Of a stretch of DNA of 14,991 nucleotides, positions 6,214 through 14,816 are shown piece by piece. Position 1 is the stretch's first letter. Each line of letters opens with the position of its first letter. The position numbers were made by a program, and so were the translations under genes. The notes under the pieces are model-generated. The model did not search any database and was not told the origin of the DNA. It worked only from the letters and a program-made list of their open reading frames with translations. The stretch comes from an uncultured Butyrivibrio sp. Lineage in GTDB: Bacteria > Bacillota > Clostridia > Lachnospirales > Lachnospiraceae. The stretch is from the NCBI GenBank assembly GCA_947169985.1, contig CAMVRW010000025.1:1-14991 (forward strand). The letters run 5' to 3'.

Positions 6214-7122
6214 ATGTACAATAACTCAAATGCACTACAGGAACTGAATGATCCGCTGGAGCACATTTCAAATCAGCACCCCTGTTTCGGAAAGGGGCCC
6301 AATCTTAACAAAGGAAGAATTCATCTTCCAGTAAGCCCTTCCTGTAACATACAGTGTGCCTTCTGTAACAGAACAAGAAATAAGGACGAGAAAAGACCTG
6401 GAGTTACCTCAGAAATACTAACTCCAAATGAGGCAGCAGAAATACTTGATAAAGCCTTGGAACTTTGCCCGGAAATAACCGTAGCAGGAATTGCAGGCCC
6501 GGGAGATACACTTGCTTCTGATTACGCCATAGAGACCTTCAATATCATAAAAGAAAAACATCCGGAGCTTATAAATTGTCTCAGTACAAATGGACTTTTG
6601 CTTGAAGAAAGAGCGCAGGAGCTTATAGATGCAGGGGTCAAGACCGTAACGGTAACAGTAAATGCTGTTGATCCGGAAGTTTTACAACATATATGCCTTT
6701 GGATAGTTAAGGACGGAGTTACTTATACCGGAATAGAAGGCGCAAGAATCCTGATAGATGCACAGCTTCGAGGAATTAAGAAGATAAAAGAGCTGGGAGC
6801 AATGATTAAGGTTAATACAGTTCTTTGCCCTGGAATAAATGATGAACATGTTGAAGAAGTTGCAAGAACTGTTTCAGAGCTTGGAGCTGATTTTATGAAT
6901 ATCATTCCGCTGATACCACAGCATAAGCTCTCACATCTACAGGAACCGGATTGCATGATGCTTCATGAAGCCAGGATGAAGGCAGAAAAATATATAAGGG
7001 TCTTCAGACATTGTCAAAGGTGCAGAGCTGATGCAGCAGGAATCCCGGGAAAGGTTGAGATATCGGATCAGCTTTATGACATAAAGAAGCTTAATGCTAA
7101 AAATACTTTTTCACATGGATAA
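6214..7122 (+). CDS. nifB: Radical SAM protein NifB (nitrogenase-type cofactor core synthesis)
   Basis: A 302-residue radical SAM enzyme. The CxxxCxxC motif binding the SAM [4Fe-4S] cluster is C44-C48-C51 (SPSCNIQCAFCNR). NifB hallmarks are HPCF with C24, GRIHLPV just before the motif, RPGVTSEILTP (61-71), the AGPGDTL segment (94-100) and a C-terminal CQRCRADAAG. NifB fuses two [4Fe-4S] clusters and inserts a SAM-derived carbide and a sulfur to make NifB-co, the [8Fe-9S-C] core. It lacks the C-terminal NifX domain found in many NifB proteins, but a separate NifX-like gene starts 11 nt downstream. Such stand-alone NifB proteins occur in anaerobes and archaea. As no NifEN genes are present, the NifB product may be used without further elaboration. 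In the R. rubrum reductase system the equivalent gene is marB. Confidence 0.93.
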   Translation: MYNNSNALQELNDPLEHISNQHPCFGKGPNLNKGRIHLPVSPSCNIQCAFCNRTRNKDEKRPGVTSEILTPNEAAEILDKALELCPEITVAGIAGPGDTLASDYAIETFNIIKEKHPELINCLSTNGLLLEERAQELIDAGVKTVTVTVNAVDPEVLQHICLWIVKDGVTYTGIEGARILIDAQLRGIKKIKELGAMIKVNTVLCPGINDEHVEEVARTVSELGADFMNIIPLIPQHKLSHLQEPDCMMLHEARMKAEKYIRVFRHCQRCRADAAGIPGKVEISDQLYDIKKLNAKNTFSHG

Positions 7123-7133
7123 GGAAAGCAGAA

Positions 7134-7475
7134 ATGAAATATAAAGTGGCACTGGCAACTTTCACCGGGGAAAACATAGATCTTCATTTTGGAAGGTGTT
7201 CCAAGTTTCAGGTGGCTGAGATCACAGACAACGAAGAGTGGAATTTTGCTGATGAAATAGATACAGGACTTGCCTGCGACGGAGGATGTGATCATGAACA
7301 TATTAAAGATGTGGCGGATAAGCTCAGCTCATGCAAATACGCACTTTCAGCCAGAATAGGCCCCGGTGCTGCGAGAGTTCTTTTAGATAAAGGGATAAAG
7401 GCCCTTGAAATAGAAAATGAGATTGGCGCTGCAATTGAAAAACTAATGGTATATGACAGGGCTCATAACACCTGA
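7134..7475 (+). CDS. NifX/NifB-C-terminal-type cofactor-binding domain protein
   Basis: A 113-residue single-domain protein of the dinitrogenase iron-molybdenum cofactor biosynthesis family (NifX, NafY, VnfX and the NifB C-terminus). Features are an N-terminal strand MKYKVALAT, the LHFGRCSKF segment (17-25) with C22, CDGGC (48-52), and a loop near C67 followed by SARIGPGAARVLLDKGI (72-88), the usual ribonuclease-H-like fold pattern. Relatives bind NifB-co or FeMo-co and carry it between assembly proteins. Placed between nifB and the Fe-protein gene, it probably ferries the NifB product to the NifDK-like reductase. It is not a fragment: it has its own ribosome site (AAGGAAAG) and matches the size of the free-standing domain. 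Confidence 0.88.
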   Translation: MKYKVALATFTGENIDLHFGRCSKFQVAEITDNEEWNFADEIDTGLACDGGCDHEHIKDVADKLSSCKYALSARIGPGAARVLLDKGIKALEIENEIGAAIEKLMVYDRAHNT

Positions 7476-7493
7476 TTTTGAGGTTGAGAATAA

Positions 7494-8369
<876 letters not shown>

Positions 8370-8403
8370 AACAGTAGAACTAAAAATTTTAATACACAAA
8401 TTT

Positions 8404-8410
8404 AGGAGGA
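8404..8410 (+). promoter_or_regulatory. Ribosome binding site that sets the start at 8416
   Basis: AGGAGGA lies 5 nt before ATG 8416. The open frame extends back to an ATG at 8338 inside the NifH-like gene, but only 8416 has a ribosome site and gives an N-terminal lipoprotein signal. Confidence 0.85.
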
Positions 8411-8415
8411 AGATT

Positions 8416-9342
8416 ATGAAAAAGAGAAAGATTTTTGCGTTGTTATTAACATCAGTTTTATCACTTCAGGTTGTGGCATGTGGCAGTGCCGAAGGCAGCG
8501 AAGTTGCAAGTGCTGAGAATGCTCAGTCATCAGAGGGAAATGATGCTTCTGAGAGCAGTGCTTCAAATCACATAGTTATTGGCTGCAATATTTCAGTTTC
8601 AGGTGTAAATGATTATCTGGATGAGGATGATCACCTGACGGGGGCTACGGTTGAACTTATGAGGGCAATTGATGAAAAGCTTGAGGATTATGAATTTGAG
8701 TATGTTCCAACATCCTTCGACGATGTGTTTGTTGGAATCGAGGCAGGAACCTATCAGGGGGGCGAGGCAAACTGCTTCTTAACAAAAGAGAGAATTGAGA
8801 AATATGCAATTCCAAGTGAGAACATTGGTGCAAGCTATATCGGACTTCTCGTAAAGAAGGAGCTTGGGGATCTTACGAGTTTTGAGGATGTTGCTAACAG
8901 ACAGAAGAGTGACGGACTTACTTTCTACTCAATGCAGGCTGGAAACGGTCTTACATACCCTGTAGAAGTTTACAATGAACAGCATCCTGACAACCAGATT
9001 GTATTTGAGTACACATCAGAAAACACAAACAGTGAAGTTAATAACTGGATCATCAACGGTAGATACGATGTTGGTCTTGCACTGTACTCAAACTGGCTTA
9101 CAAACTATGTGGCTGAGGATGGAGCATACCATGATGCAGTAGATGACCTTGTATGGATCCCAATCCAGATAGTTGGTGTATACAACCTGTTCAATAAGGA
9201 CAAGGTGGATCAGAAGTTCCTGGATGCTTATGATGCAGCACTTAAGGAGCTCAAGGCATCAGGCGAAGCTCAGGAGATCAGCAAGAAATTTTACGGCTAC
9301 GATCCTTTTGAAGAGGATATCAAGAACTTAACAGAAGAATAA
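8416..9342 (+). CDS. Family 3 (polar amino acid type) ABC substrate-binding lipoprotein
   Basis: A 308-residue lipoprotein. The signal peptide starts MKKRKIF and ends in VVAC, with C22 lipidated, followed by a Ser/Glu/Asn-rich linker to about residue 52. The binding domain shows family 3 features: LTGATVELMRAIDEKL (74-89), VPTSFDDVFVGIEAG (97-111), and FLTKERIEKYAIP (121-133). R126 aligns with the arginine that binds the ligand alpha-carboxylate in HisJ. The aspartate that normally holds the alpha-amino group (D161 in HisJ, in a GRxDxxxxD pattern) appears to be leucine here (GRYDVGLAL, D218 then L223). It sits between the NifH-like and NifD-like genes, while its permeases and ATPase follow the NifK-like gene, tying this importer to the reductase. 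The ligand is unknown; a sulfur-containing carboxylate or amino acid is inferred. Confidence 0.88.
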   Translation: MKKRKIFALLLTSVLSLQVVACGSAEGSEVASAENAQSSEGNDASESSASNHIVIGCNISVSGVNDYLDEDDHLTGATVELMRAIDEKLEDYEFEYVPTSFDDVFVGIEAGTYQGGEANCFLTKERIEKYAIPSENIGASYIGLLVKKELGDLTSFEDVANRQKSDGLTFYSMQAGNGLTYPVEVYNEQHPDNQIVFEYTSENTNSEVNNWIINGRYDVGLALYSNWLTNYVAEDGAYHDAVDDLVWIPIQIVGVYNLFNKDKVDQKFLDAYDAALKELKASGEAQEISKKFYGYDPFEEDIKNLTEE

Positions 9343-9357
9343 AGATGGGGTTAACTT

Positions 9358-10833
9358 ATGGCTATCAATTTATCAACAGGAGCACCGGTTATACGTGAAC
9401 GAAGATTAAGTTCAATACTAAGCTATAACGGAACAGCTTCAGATTTAAATGAGAAATCCAAGAATTCAGAGTTAAAGTGTTCCGGCAGACGCTACGGTCA
9501 GTGTAGCGACTGCCAGGAGGGATGCGCACAGTCGATGGCTTCTTATGTAAGAGGCGGGGCAGTGGTGTCGCATGCACCTATAGGATGTTTTGCAGCCGGT
9601 GACAGTGTAAGAGATAATGCCGGACGTGCTGTGTCAGCAGCAAGAAACAAGGGCGATTTTTCAAACACTGCTATATGCACCAATATTCAGGAAAAAGATA
9701 CTGTATACGGAGGAATGGAAAAGCTTCGTAAGGCTCTTCGTGAAGCCTACAAGAGACAGAATCCCTCAGTCATTTTTATCACAACTTCCTGTGCTTCCGG
9801 AATCATCGGTGATGATGTGGAGTCTGTAGCAGACGAAATGGAAGAAGAGCTGGGGGTTCCAATTGTTCCAATAGCCTGCGAAGGCTTTAAGTCGAAGGTT
9901 TGGTCCACAGGCTTTGATGCTACATTCCATGGCATATTGAAGAAGATTGTCAGGGAGCCAAAGGAGAGAAAGAAGGATGTGGTAAATATCTTCAATTTCG
10001 AGGGTACGGACACTTTCACACCACTTCTTGCAAAGCTGGGCCTTAAGACCAATTATGTTGTTCCCCTTGCAACCTATGAGGAACTGGCAAGCCTTTCAGA
10101 GGCAACATGTTCCGCTCAGATATGTGAGACACTTGCAACCTATATCTCTCACGGCCTGGAGGAGAAATTTGGAGTTCCTGAAGTAAAGGCTCCTGCACCA
10201 TACGGAATTAACTGGACCGATGAATGGCTAAGAGAGATTGCAAGGCTTACAGAAAAAACTGATGTTGTTGAGTCAGTAATTGAAAGTGAGCATGCCAGAA
10301 TTGCAGATGAGCTTAAGGAGCTTAAAGAGAGATTTGAAGGCAAGAGCGTTTATATCCTTGCTGGTGATGCTTATACCTACAACCTTTCAAATCTTGTTAA
10401 GGATCTGGGGCTTAAGATCGCAGGTGTAACTGCTCTTCATCATGATCAGAAGGCTGATTCCGGTGAGGTGAATATCCTAGAGAAGCTTGTTGAATCAGCA
10501 GGAGATATCCAGAACTTTAATGTTTGTAATAAGCAGCCCTATGAGGTTGTAAAGATCATAAAGAAGATCAATCCTGATTATCTTATCGTAAGACATCAGG
10601 GACTGACAGTACTCGGCTATAAATTAGGAATACCTACTATTTTTGAAGGAGATGCAAACTACTCAATCGGATATGATGGAGTGATCCGTCTTGGTAACAG
10701 ACTGTGGGAAGCATATCTTACCAGAAAGTTCAATGAAAACGTTGCTGCCCATTCGGAATTCCCGTACACAGACTGGTGGATGAACGAAGTGGATGATCCC
10801 TTCTATTTTGAAAAAGGAGGAAAGAAGGCATGA
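9358..10833 (+). CDS. NifD-like nitrogenase component 1 alpha-type subunit
   Basis: A 491-residue catalytic subunit of the nitrogenase component 1 family. P-cluster cysteines match C77 (SHAPIGC) and C145 (TTSCASGIIGDDVESV), plus one of C49, C52 or C56 in an unusually Cys-rich CSDCQEGC. FeMo-co ligand Cys275 of NifD aligns without gaps to C256 (CETLATYISHGLEEKFGVP). The second ligand, His442, aligns near E430-G431 in GIPTIFEGDANYS. NifD Gln191 and His195, after CEGF, align near W182 and F186. NifD Arg96 matches R85. A bound NifB-type cluster with altered surroundings is therefore likely, and N2 fixation unlikely. It resembles group IV proteins such as MarD, which reduces thioethers to methanethiol. 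The downstream gene overlaps its stop by 4 nt (ATGA). Confidence 0.92.
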   Translation: MAINLSTGAPVIRERRLSSILSYNGTASDLNEKSKNSELKCSGRRYGQCSDCQEGCAQSMASYVRGGAVVSHAPIGCFAAGDSVRDNAGRAVSAARNKGDFSNTAICTNIQEKDTVYGGMEKLRKALREAYKRQNPSVIFITTSCASGIIGDDVESVADEMEEELGVPIVPIACEGFKSKVWSTGFDATFHGILKKIVREPKERKKDVVNIFNFEGTDTFTPLLAKLGLKTNYVVPLATYEELASLSEATCSAQICETLATYISHGLEEKFGVPEVKAPAPYGINWTDEWLREIARLTEKTDVVESVIESEHARIADELKELKERFEGKSVYILAGDAYTYNLSNLVKDLGLKIAGVTALHHDQKADSGEVNILEKLVESAGDIQNFNVCNKQPYEVVKIIKKINPDYLIVRHQGLTVLGYKLGIPTIFEGDANYSIGYDGVIRLGNRLWEAYLTRKFNENVAAHSEFPYTDWWMNEVDDPFYFEKGGKKA

Positions 10834-12182
10834 GTTCGATCATAGAAAAGCCTAGGTTCTCCTGTGCACTTGCAGCACAGCAGACAGTTCTGGCAATTCC
10901 GGGAGCAGCACCTATCATTCACGCAGGTCCAGGATGTGCGTCTAAGGCTTCAGGATTTGCGGGAGTTCAGGCGGGACAGCAGGGAGAAGGTTACGCCGGA
11001 AGAACCCATGTATCCTGTACCAATGCAGGGGAGAAGGAAGTTGTATTTGGTGGAGAAAAGAACCTTGAAGAACTGGTATCAGGTGCCCTTCAGGTTGTTA
11101 AGGCAGATCTCTTTGTAATCTTATCTGGATGTACAGCAGGTATCATCGGAGATGACAGTGCAGGCGTTGCGGGAAGATTTGCAAGAAATGGTGATCCGGT
11201 TGTCGGTGTAGACACAGCAGGCTTTAGAGGGAATAACTATTTCGGTCATGAGGTTGTTGTTAAGGCAATCATTGACCAGTATGTAGGAAAGGTTGAGCCT
11301 TCGGTTGAAAAGGGGCTTGTTAATCTTTGGGCTTCTGTTCCATTTCAGGATGCATACTGGAGAGGTGACCTGGAAAATCTTAAAGGGGTTCTGGAAAAGC
11401 TGGGGCTTAAGGTCAACGTCCTGTTTGGGCCTTCATCCGAAGGTGTAAGTGAGTGGAAGACAATTCCAAATGCACAGTTCAACCTTCTTGTAGGACCATG
11501 GGTAGGTCTTTCGATTGTAAAGCATCTTGAGAAAAAATATGGAACACCATATTTCCATTATCAGACCCTTCCTGTAGGAGCTCAGGAAACAAGCAAGTTC
11601 CTTCGTGAGGTAGGAAAATTTGCAGGTTTTGACTCTGAGGTGGTTGAGAATGTGATCAAAAAGGAAGAGAAGAGATTCTATGATTACTTCATCTCATTCA
11701 CAGATTTTGTGGCAGAGCAGAGGAATATTCTTCCTTATCAATTGTATGTAGTTGGCGACAGTCTTTACACCTCAGGAATTACATCTTACCTGACCAATGA
11801 GCTGGGATTTTTGCCACAGGGAGTCTATATAATTGATGATCCATCACCGGAGCGAGAGGAAAAAATAAAGGCAGCCTTTGAAGAGAGCACTGAGAATGTT
11901 GGGGAAATCATCAGATTTGAAGCTGATGGTGGACTTATCACCAGAAGTATCCAGGAAAAGATTGGAGCCAGCAAAAAGGCAATTATCTTTGGAAGCTATT
12001 GGGAAAAGAATATTTCGAAGGAGACAAATAATTATTTTGTTAACCTTAGCCTTCCAATCGCAACTGAGATAATCACATCTTCCAGTTATGCTGGCTACGA
12101 GGGTGGTCTGCACCTTATCGAAAAGATCTACAGCCTGGCATTTAACAGAGGAAATCTTTCATCAAGGACACACGTGGAGTAA
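10830..12182 (+). CDS. NifK-like nitrogenase component 1 beta-type subunit
   Basis: A 450-residue partner of the NifD-like protein. Expected P-cluster ligands are C12 (RFSCALAAQQ), C36 (HAGPGC) and C101 (LSGCTAGIIGDD), aligning with Cys70, Cys95 and Cys153 of NifK. EKEVVFGGEKNLEEL (68-82) and VDTAGFRGNNYFGHEVV are family segments. The N-terminus is shorter than in classical NifK, which carries a long extension before the first cysteine. The start ATG overlaps the NifD-like stop, with AAGGAGG at 10814-10820, the usual arrangement for coupled 1:1 synthesis. A NifEN-type scaffold pair is an alternative for the two proteins. However, only one D/K-like pair exists in the window beside an Fe protein, so a catalytic heterotetramer is more likely. 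Confidence 0.92.
   Translation: MSSIIEKPRFSCALAAQQTVLAIPGAAPIIHAGPGCASKASGFAGVQAGQQGEGYAGRTHVSCTNAGEKEVVFGGEKNLEELVSGALQVVKADLFVILSGCTAGIIGDDSAGVAGRFARNGDPVVGVDTAGFRGNNYFGHEVVVKAIIDQYVGKVEPSVEKGLVNLWASVPFQDAYWRGDLENLKGVLEKLGLKVNVLFGPSSEGVSEWKTIPNAQFNLLVGPWVGLSIVKHLEKKYGTPYFHYQTLPVGAQETSKFLREVGKFAGFDSEVVENVIKKEEKRFYDYFISFTDFVAEQRNILPYQLYVVGDSLYTSGITSYLTNELGFLPQGVYIIDDPSPEREEKIKAAFEESTENVGEIIRFEADGGLITRSIQEKIGASKKAIIFGSYWEKNISKETNNYFVNLSLPIATEIITSSSYAGYEGGLHLIEKIYSLAFNRGNLSSRTHVE
12176..12179 (+). promoter_or_regulatory. Ribosome binding site that sets the start at 12187
   Basis: GGAG at the very end of the NifK-like gene lies 7 nt before ATG 12187. A longer frame reaching back to 12088 would overlap the NifK-like gene by about 95 nt and lacks a ribosome site. 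Confidence 0.7.
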
Positions 12183-12186
12183 TTCT

Positions 12187-12882
12187 ATGCGATTTAAATT
12201 AAGCACATTTTTTGAATATCTGGTCAAGCTTTTGCCTTACCTGAAGGTTACCTTTACATATGCAGGTCTTTCACTAGTCTTTGGAATTGTATTCGGATTT
12301 TTGTTTGCGGTTTTCAAACTTGGAAAGAGCCGTATATTAAGGGGCATTGCCAATGTATATACGGCTATCTTCCGATCTGTTCCGCCGGTGGTGCTTCTGT
12401 TTCTTGTATACTACGGAATACCCATGGCAGCTGAGGCAATCACGGGGAAAAGCATGGGAAGAAAGGAACCGATCCTGTTTGTTATCATAACCGTAACTTT
12501 ACTGGCAACAGCTTCCCTGACCGAGATAATGCGAAGTGCATATAAATCTGTGGACAAGGGGCAATATGAAGCTGGCGTAAGTATAGGCCTTACGGAGATC
12601 CAGACATTCTTCAGGATAGTGTTCCCTCAGGCTTTACTATATGCCCTTCCGAGCCTTGGTAACCTGGTAATCTATCTTATAAAGGAAGGAAGCCTTGGAT
12701 TTACTATCGGTCTGGTAGATATTTTTGGGAAAGCAAATACGCTTAATCAGAACACGTACAGTAACCATATCTTAGAGATCTATATAGCACTGGCAACTAT
12801 CTACTGGGTGGTTGCAATAGCAACAGAAAAGCTTCTTAAATATGCGGAGCAGAAAGTTAAGCGGGAACTGGGGAGAGCATAA
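12187..12882 (+). CDS. Polar amino acid type ABC importer permease (first)
   Basis: A 231-residue membrane protein of the HisM/ArtQ/TcyB group with about five hydrophobic segments. AIFRSVPPVVLLFLVYYGIP (61-80) is the typical amino acid permease segment. The EAA loop is EAGVSIGLTEIQTFFRIVFP (127-146). It would pair with the permease at 12886 as a heterodimer. It starts 4 nt after the NifK-like stop, so translation is probably coupled. In Firmicutes, related paired permeases occur in cystine and sulfur-amino-acid importers as well as in others, so the transporter group alone does not give the substrate. Confidence 0.9.
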   Translation: MRFKLSTFFEYLVKLLPYLKVTFTYAGLSLVFGIVFGFLFAVFKLGKSRILRGIANVYTAIFRSVPPVVLLFLVYYGIPMAAEAITGKSMGRKEPILFVIITVTLLATASLTEIMRSAYKSVDKGQYEAGVSIGLTEIQTFFRIVFPQALLYALPSLGNLVIYLIKEGSLGFTIGLVDIFGKANTLNQNTYSNHILEIYIALATIYWVVAIATEKLLKYAEQKVKRELGRA

Positions 12883-12885
12883 AAT

Positions 12886-13581
12886 ATGTCACTTAATACT
12901 GAATTTATTTACAATACCTTTTTCCTGGTGTTAAAGGGTGTTCCGGTCACAATGAAGATTGTTGGAGTAGTTCTTTTGATATCGCTCTTTTTTGGATTTT
13001 TATTTGCAGTAGTCAGAACAAACAGCAATGGCATCTTTTCAAAAATATTAGGTGTGTATGTTTCTTTTGCAAGAGGGACTCCGGTGATGGTTCAGATCTA
13101 CCTGATATATACCGCCCTTCCAACGGTTCTAGCACCGTACTTTAAGGAAAAGGGAATTGCCTTTGATGTCTATTCTATAAAGGGAATGACTTATGCGTAC
13201 TTCATCTTTTCATTTGGCATGATACCTGTAATGTCTGAGATGTTCAGGGGAGCCCTTAGTTCAATTGATAAGGGACAGCTTGAAGCAGCCAAGGCAATAG
13301 GACTTAGCGTTATTCAGGGCTATAGAAGGATCATTCTGCCCCAGGCACTGGTTAAAACATTGCCGGTGCTTTGCACAAACATTACAGGACTTGTAAAGCT
13401 TAGTTCGCTGGCCTTTGCAGTTTCTGTATTTGAGATCATGGGAATTGCCAAGACAGAAGGTGCAAAGTACACCTGCTATGTGGAAGCCTATCTTATCATT
13501 GCAGTCTTGTATGTTGCGTTAAACCTGGGCATAGAGGTTATTTTTAAGTTGGTGGAGAAGAGGATTAAAATATATGCTTAA
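12886..13581 (+). CDS. Polar amino acid type ABC importer permease (second)
   Basis: A 231-residue membrane protein, a homologue of the preceding permease and of equal length. It shows the segment [20 protein letters not shown] and the EAA loop [20 protein letters not shown] near residues 132-151. It has about five hydrophobic stretches. Its ATG follows the first permease stop by 3 nt, and its last codons overlap the ATPase start at 13574 by 8 nt. Two distinct permeases with one binding protein and one ATPase make a complete heterodimeric importer. Confidence 0.9.
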   Translation: MSLNTEFIYNTFFLVLKGVPVTMKIVGVVLLISLFFGFLFAVVRTNSNGIFSKILGVYVSFARGTPVMVQIYLIYTALPTVLAPYFKEKGIAFDVYSIKGMTYAYFIFSFGMIPVMSEMFRGALSSIDKGQLEAAKAIGLSVIQGYRRIILPQALVKTLPVLCTNITGLVKLSSLAFAVSVFEIMGIAKTEGAKYTCYVEAYLIIAVLYVALNLGIEVIFKLVEKRIKIYA

Positions 13582-14326
13582 ACTGGAGGACGTTCACAAG
13601 GCCTTTGGAAAGAATCAGATTCTAAAAGGCGTGGATATTGAAGTAAATAAGGGAGATGTAATTGTAATTCTTGGCCCCAGTGGTTCGGGGAAAACCACTT
13701 TGCTGAGAAGTATCAATTTCCTTGAAAAGGCTGATAAGGGAAAGCTTACACTGGACGACAGGGAAATGGATATGCATCACTCCTCAAGAAAAGACATTTC
13801 ATATGTGAGGAAAAATACAGCTTTTGTGTTCCAGAACTATTGTCTTTTCAATAATAAGACTGTTCTGCAAAATGTCACTGAGGGTCTCATAGTTGCCAGA
13901 AAGGTTCCTAAAAAGGAAGCAGTGGAAACTGCCATCAGCGCACTAAAAAAGGTAGGGCTTGAAGATAAGCTGGATATGTATCCTGCTCAGTTATCCGGAG
14001 GAATGCAGCAGCGAGTAGGAATAGCGAGGGCTATTGCTGTTAATCCTAAGGTCATCCTCTTTGATGAACCAACCTCAGCTCTGGATCCTGAGCTTGTTGG
14101 AGAAGTTCTTTCAATCATCAAAAGGCTCGCTAAGGAAGGTACCACCATGATAGTAGTGACTCATGAGATGAGCTTTGCAGAGGATGTTGCAAATAAGGTC
14201 ATCTTTATGTCTGACGGTGTGGTTGTTGAGCAGGGGTCACCAAAAGAGATCTTTTATAAACCTAAGGAAGAGAGAACAAAGCAGTTCCTTAAGAGAATCC
14301 TTCCTGTGTCAGATTATGTGATTTAA
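13574..14326 (+). CDS. Polar amino acid type ABC importer ATP-binding protein
   Basis: A 250-residue cytoplasmic ATPase of the GlnQ/HisP/TcyC type. Walker A is GPSGSGKTT (34-42), the Q-loop is FVFQNYCLF, the signature is [10 protein letters not shown], Walker B is [12 protein letters not shown], and the switch histidine is in VTHEMSF. It has no regulatory C-terminal domain, unlike MetN at the start of the window, so the two importers differ in control. It overlaps the upstream permease and completes the transporter whose binding protein lies at 8416-9342. Confidence 0.93.
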   Translation: MLKLEDVHKAFGKNQILKGVDIEVNKGDVIVILGPSGSGKTTLLRSINFLEKADKGKLTLDDREMDMHHSSRKDISYVRKNTAFVFQNYCLFNNKTVLQNVTEGLIVARKVPKKEAVETAISALKKVGLEDKLDMYPAQLSGGMQQRVGIARAIAVNPKVILFDEPTSALDPELVGEVLSIIKRLAKEGTTMIVVTHEMSFAEDVANKVIFMSDGVVVEQGSPKEIFYKPKEERTKQFLKRILPVSDYVI

Positions 14327-14353
14327 AAGAAATGCCTTCTAAGGGGAAGAGTA

Positions 14354-14752
14354 ATGGGATACAAAATAGCAGTGGCGTCATCAGACGGAGTGTTTTCTGA
14401 TCTGGAATTTGGTATGGCGGATCAGTTCTATATTTATGACGTTGACGATGAAAAGAATATCACCTTCAGCGAAATCCGAAAGTATGTACAGGAAAAGGCT
14501 GGAGAACTGCAGGAACCGGACCTTTCTGAGCTTAAGGAACCCACAGGAAGTTGCGGGAATCCGGGCAACAGATGTGGTAAGGGCGCCGAGAAGAAGGTAG
14601 AACTCATCGAGGACTGTCGCTGCATTATCTGTTCCCATATCGGGCCTAAGATGAGCAAAAACTTTACAGTCAGAGGAATATCTGTATTTGATATCGAGGG
14701 AGGGATAGATCCGATCATAAATCGGATTGCGGATTACTATAAAAAGAAATAA
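14354..14752 (+). CDS. Second NifX-family protein with a cysteine-rich insert
   Basis: A 132-residue protein of the same cofactor-binding family as the one at 7134. The fold begins YKIAVASSDG and continues with LEFGMADQFYIYDV (17-30). A linker then carries C67 and C74 (GSCGNPGNRCGKG), followed by DCRCIIC (C88, C90, C93), SHIGPKMSKNF and the final EGGIDPIINRI. This layout resembles the stand-alone NifX/NifB-C-terminal proteins found near clostridial nif genes. The five cysteines could bind an Fe-S cluster or the cofactor directly. It is 27 nt after the ATPase gene with ribosome site AGGGGAAG and appears to be the last gene of the operon. Having two different NifX-like proteins suggests separate transfer and storage or insertion steps (inference). 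Confidence 0.85.
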   Translation: MGYKIAVASSDGVFSDLEFGMADQFYIYDVDDEKNITFSEIRKYVQEKAGELQEPDLSELKEPTGSCGNPGNRCGKGAEKKVELIEDCRCIICSHIGPKMSKNFTVRGISVFDIEGGIDPIINRIADYYKKK

Positions 14753-14775
14753 TAGTTCGTGATTTAAGTCAGCTG

Positions 14776-14784
14776 TGATATAGT
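14776..14784 (+). promoter_or_regulatory. Candidate extended -10 promoter of the LysR gene
   Basis: TGATATAGT fits an extended -10 (TGn then TATAGT), with a weak TTCGTG 17 nt upstream at 14756-14761. I see no terminator between the preceding gene and the LysR gene, so read-through from the operon is also possible. Confidence 0.4.
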
Positions 14785-14816
14785 AGTGTGTATAAAAATC
14801 CAAAGGGGTGATATAC

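Noticed and set aside
10864..11118. An 84-codon + strand frame within the NifK-like gene
   Set aside because: It is out of frame with a strongly supported gene and has no ribosome site or family resemblance.
10830..12182. Assigning the D/K-like pair as a NifEN scaffold rather than a catalytic reductase
   Set aside because: It is the only D/K-like pair in the window and lies with its own Fe-protein gene. All P-cluster-type cysteines are present, as is a cysteine equivalent to the FeMo-co ligand. The option stays open only if another DK pair exists elsewhere in the genome.
12088..12186. Upstream extension of the first permease
   Set aside because: It would overlap the NifK-like C-terminus by about 95 nt. 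The ATG at 12187 has a ribosome site and gives a family-length protein.
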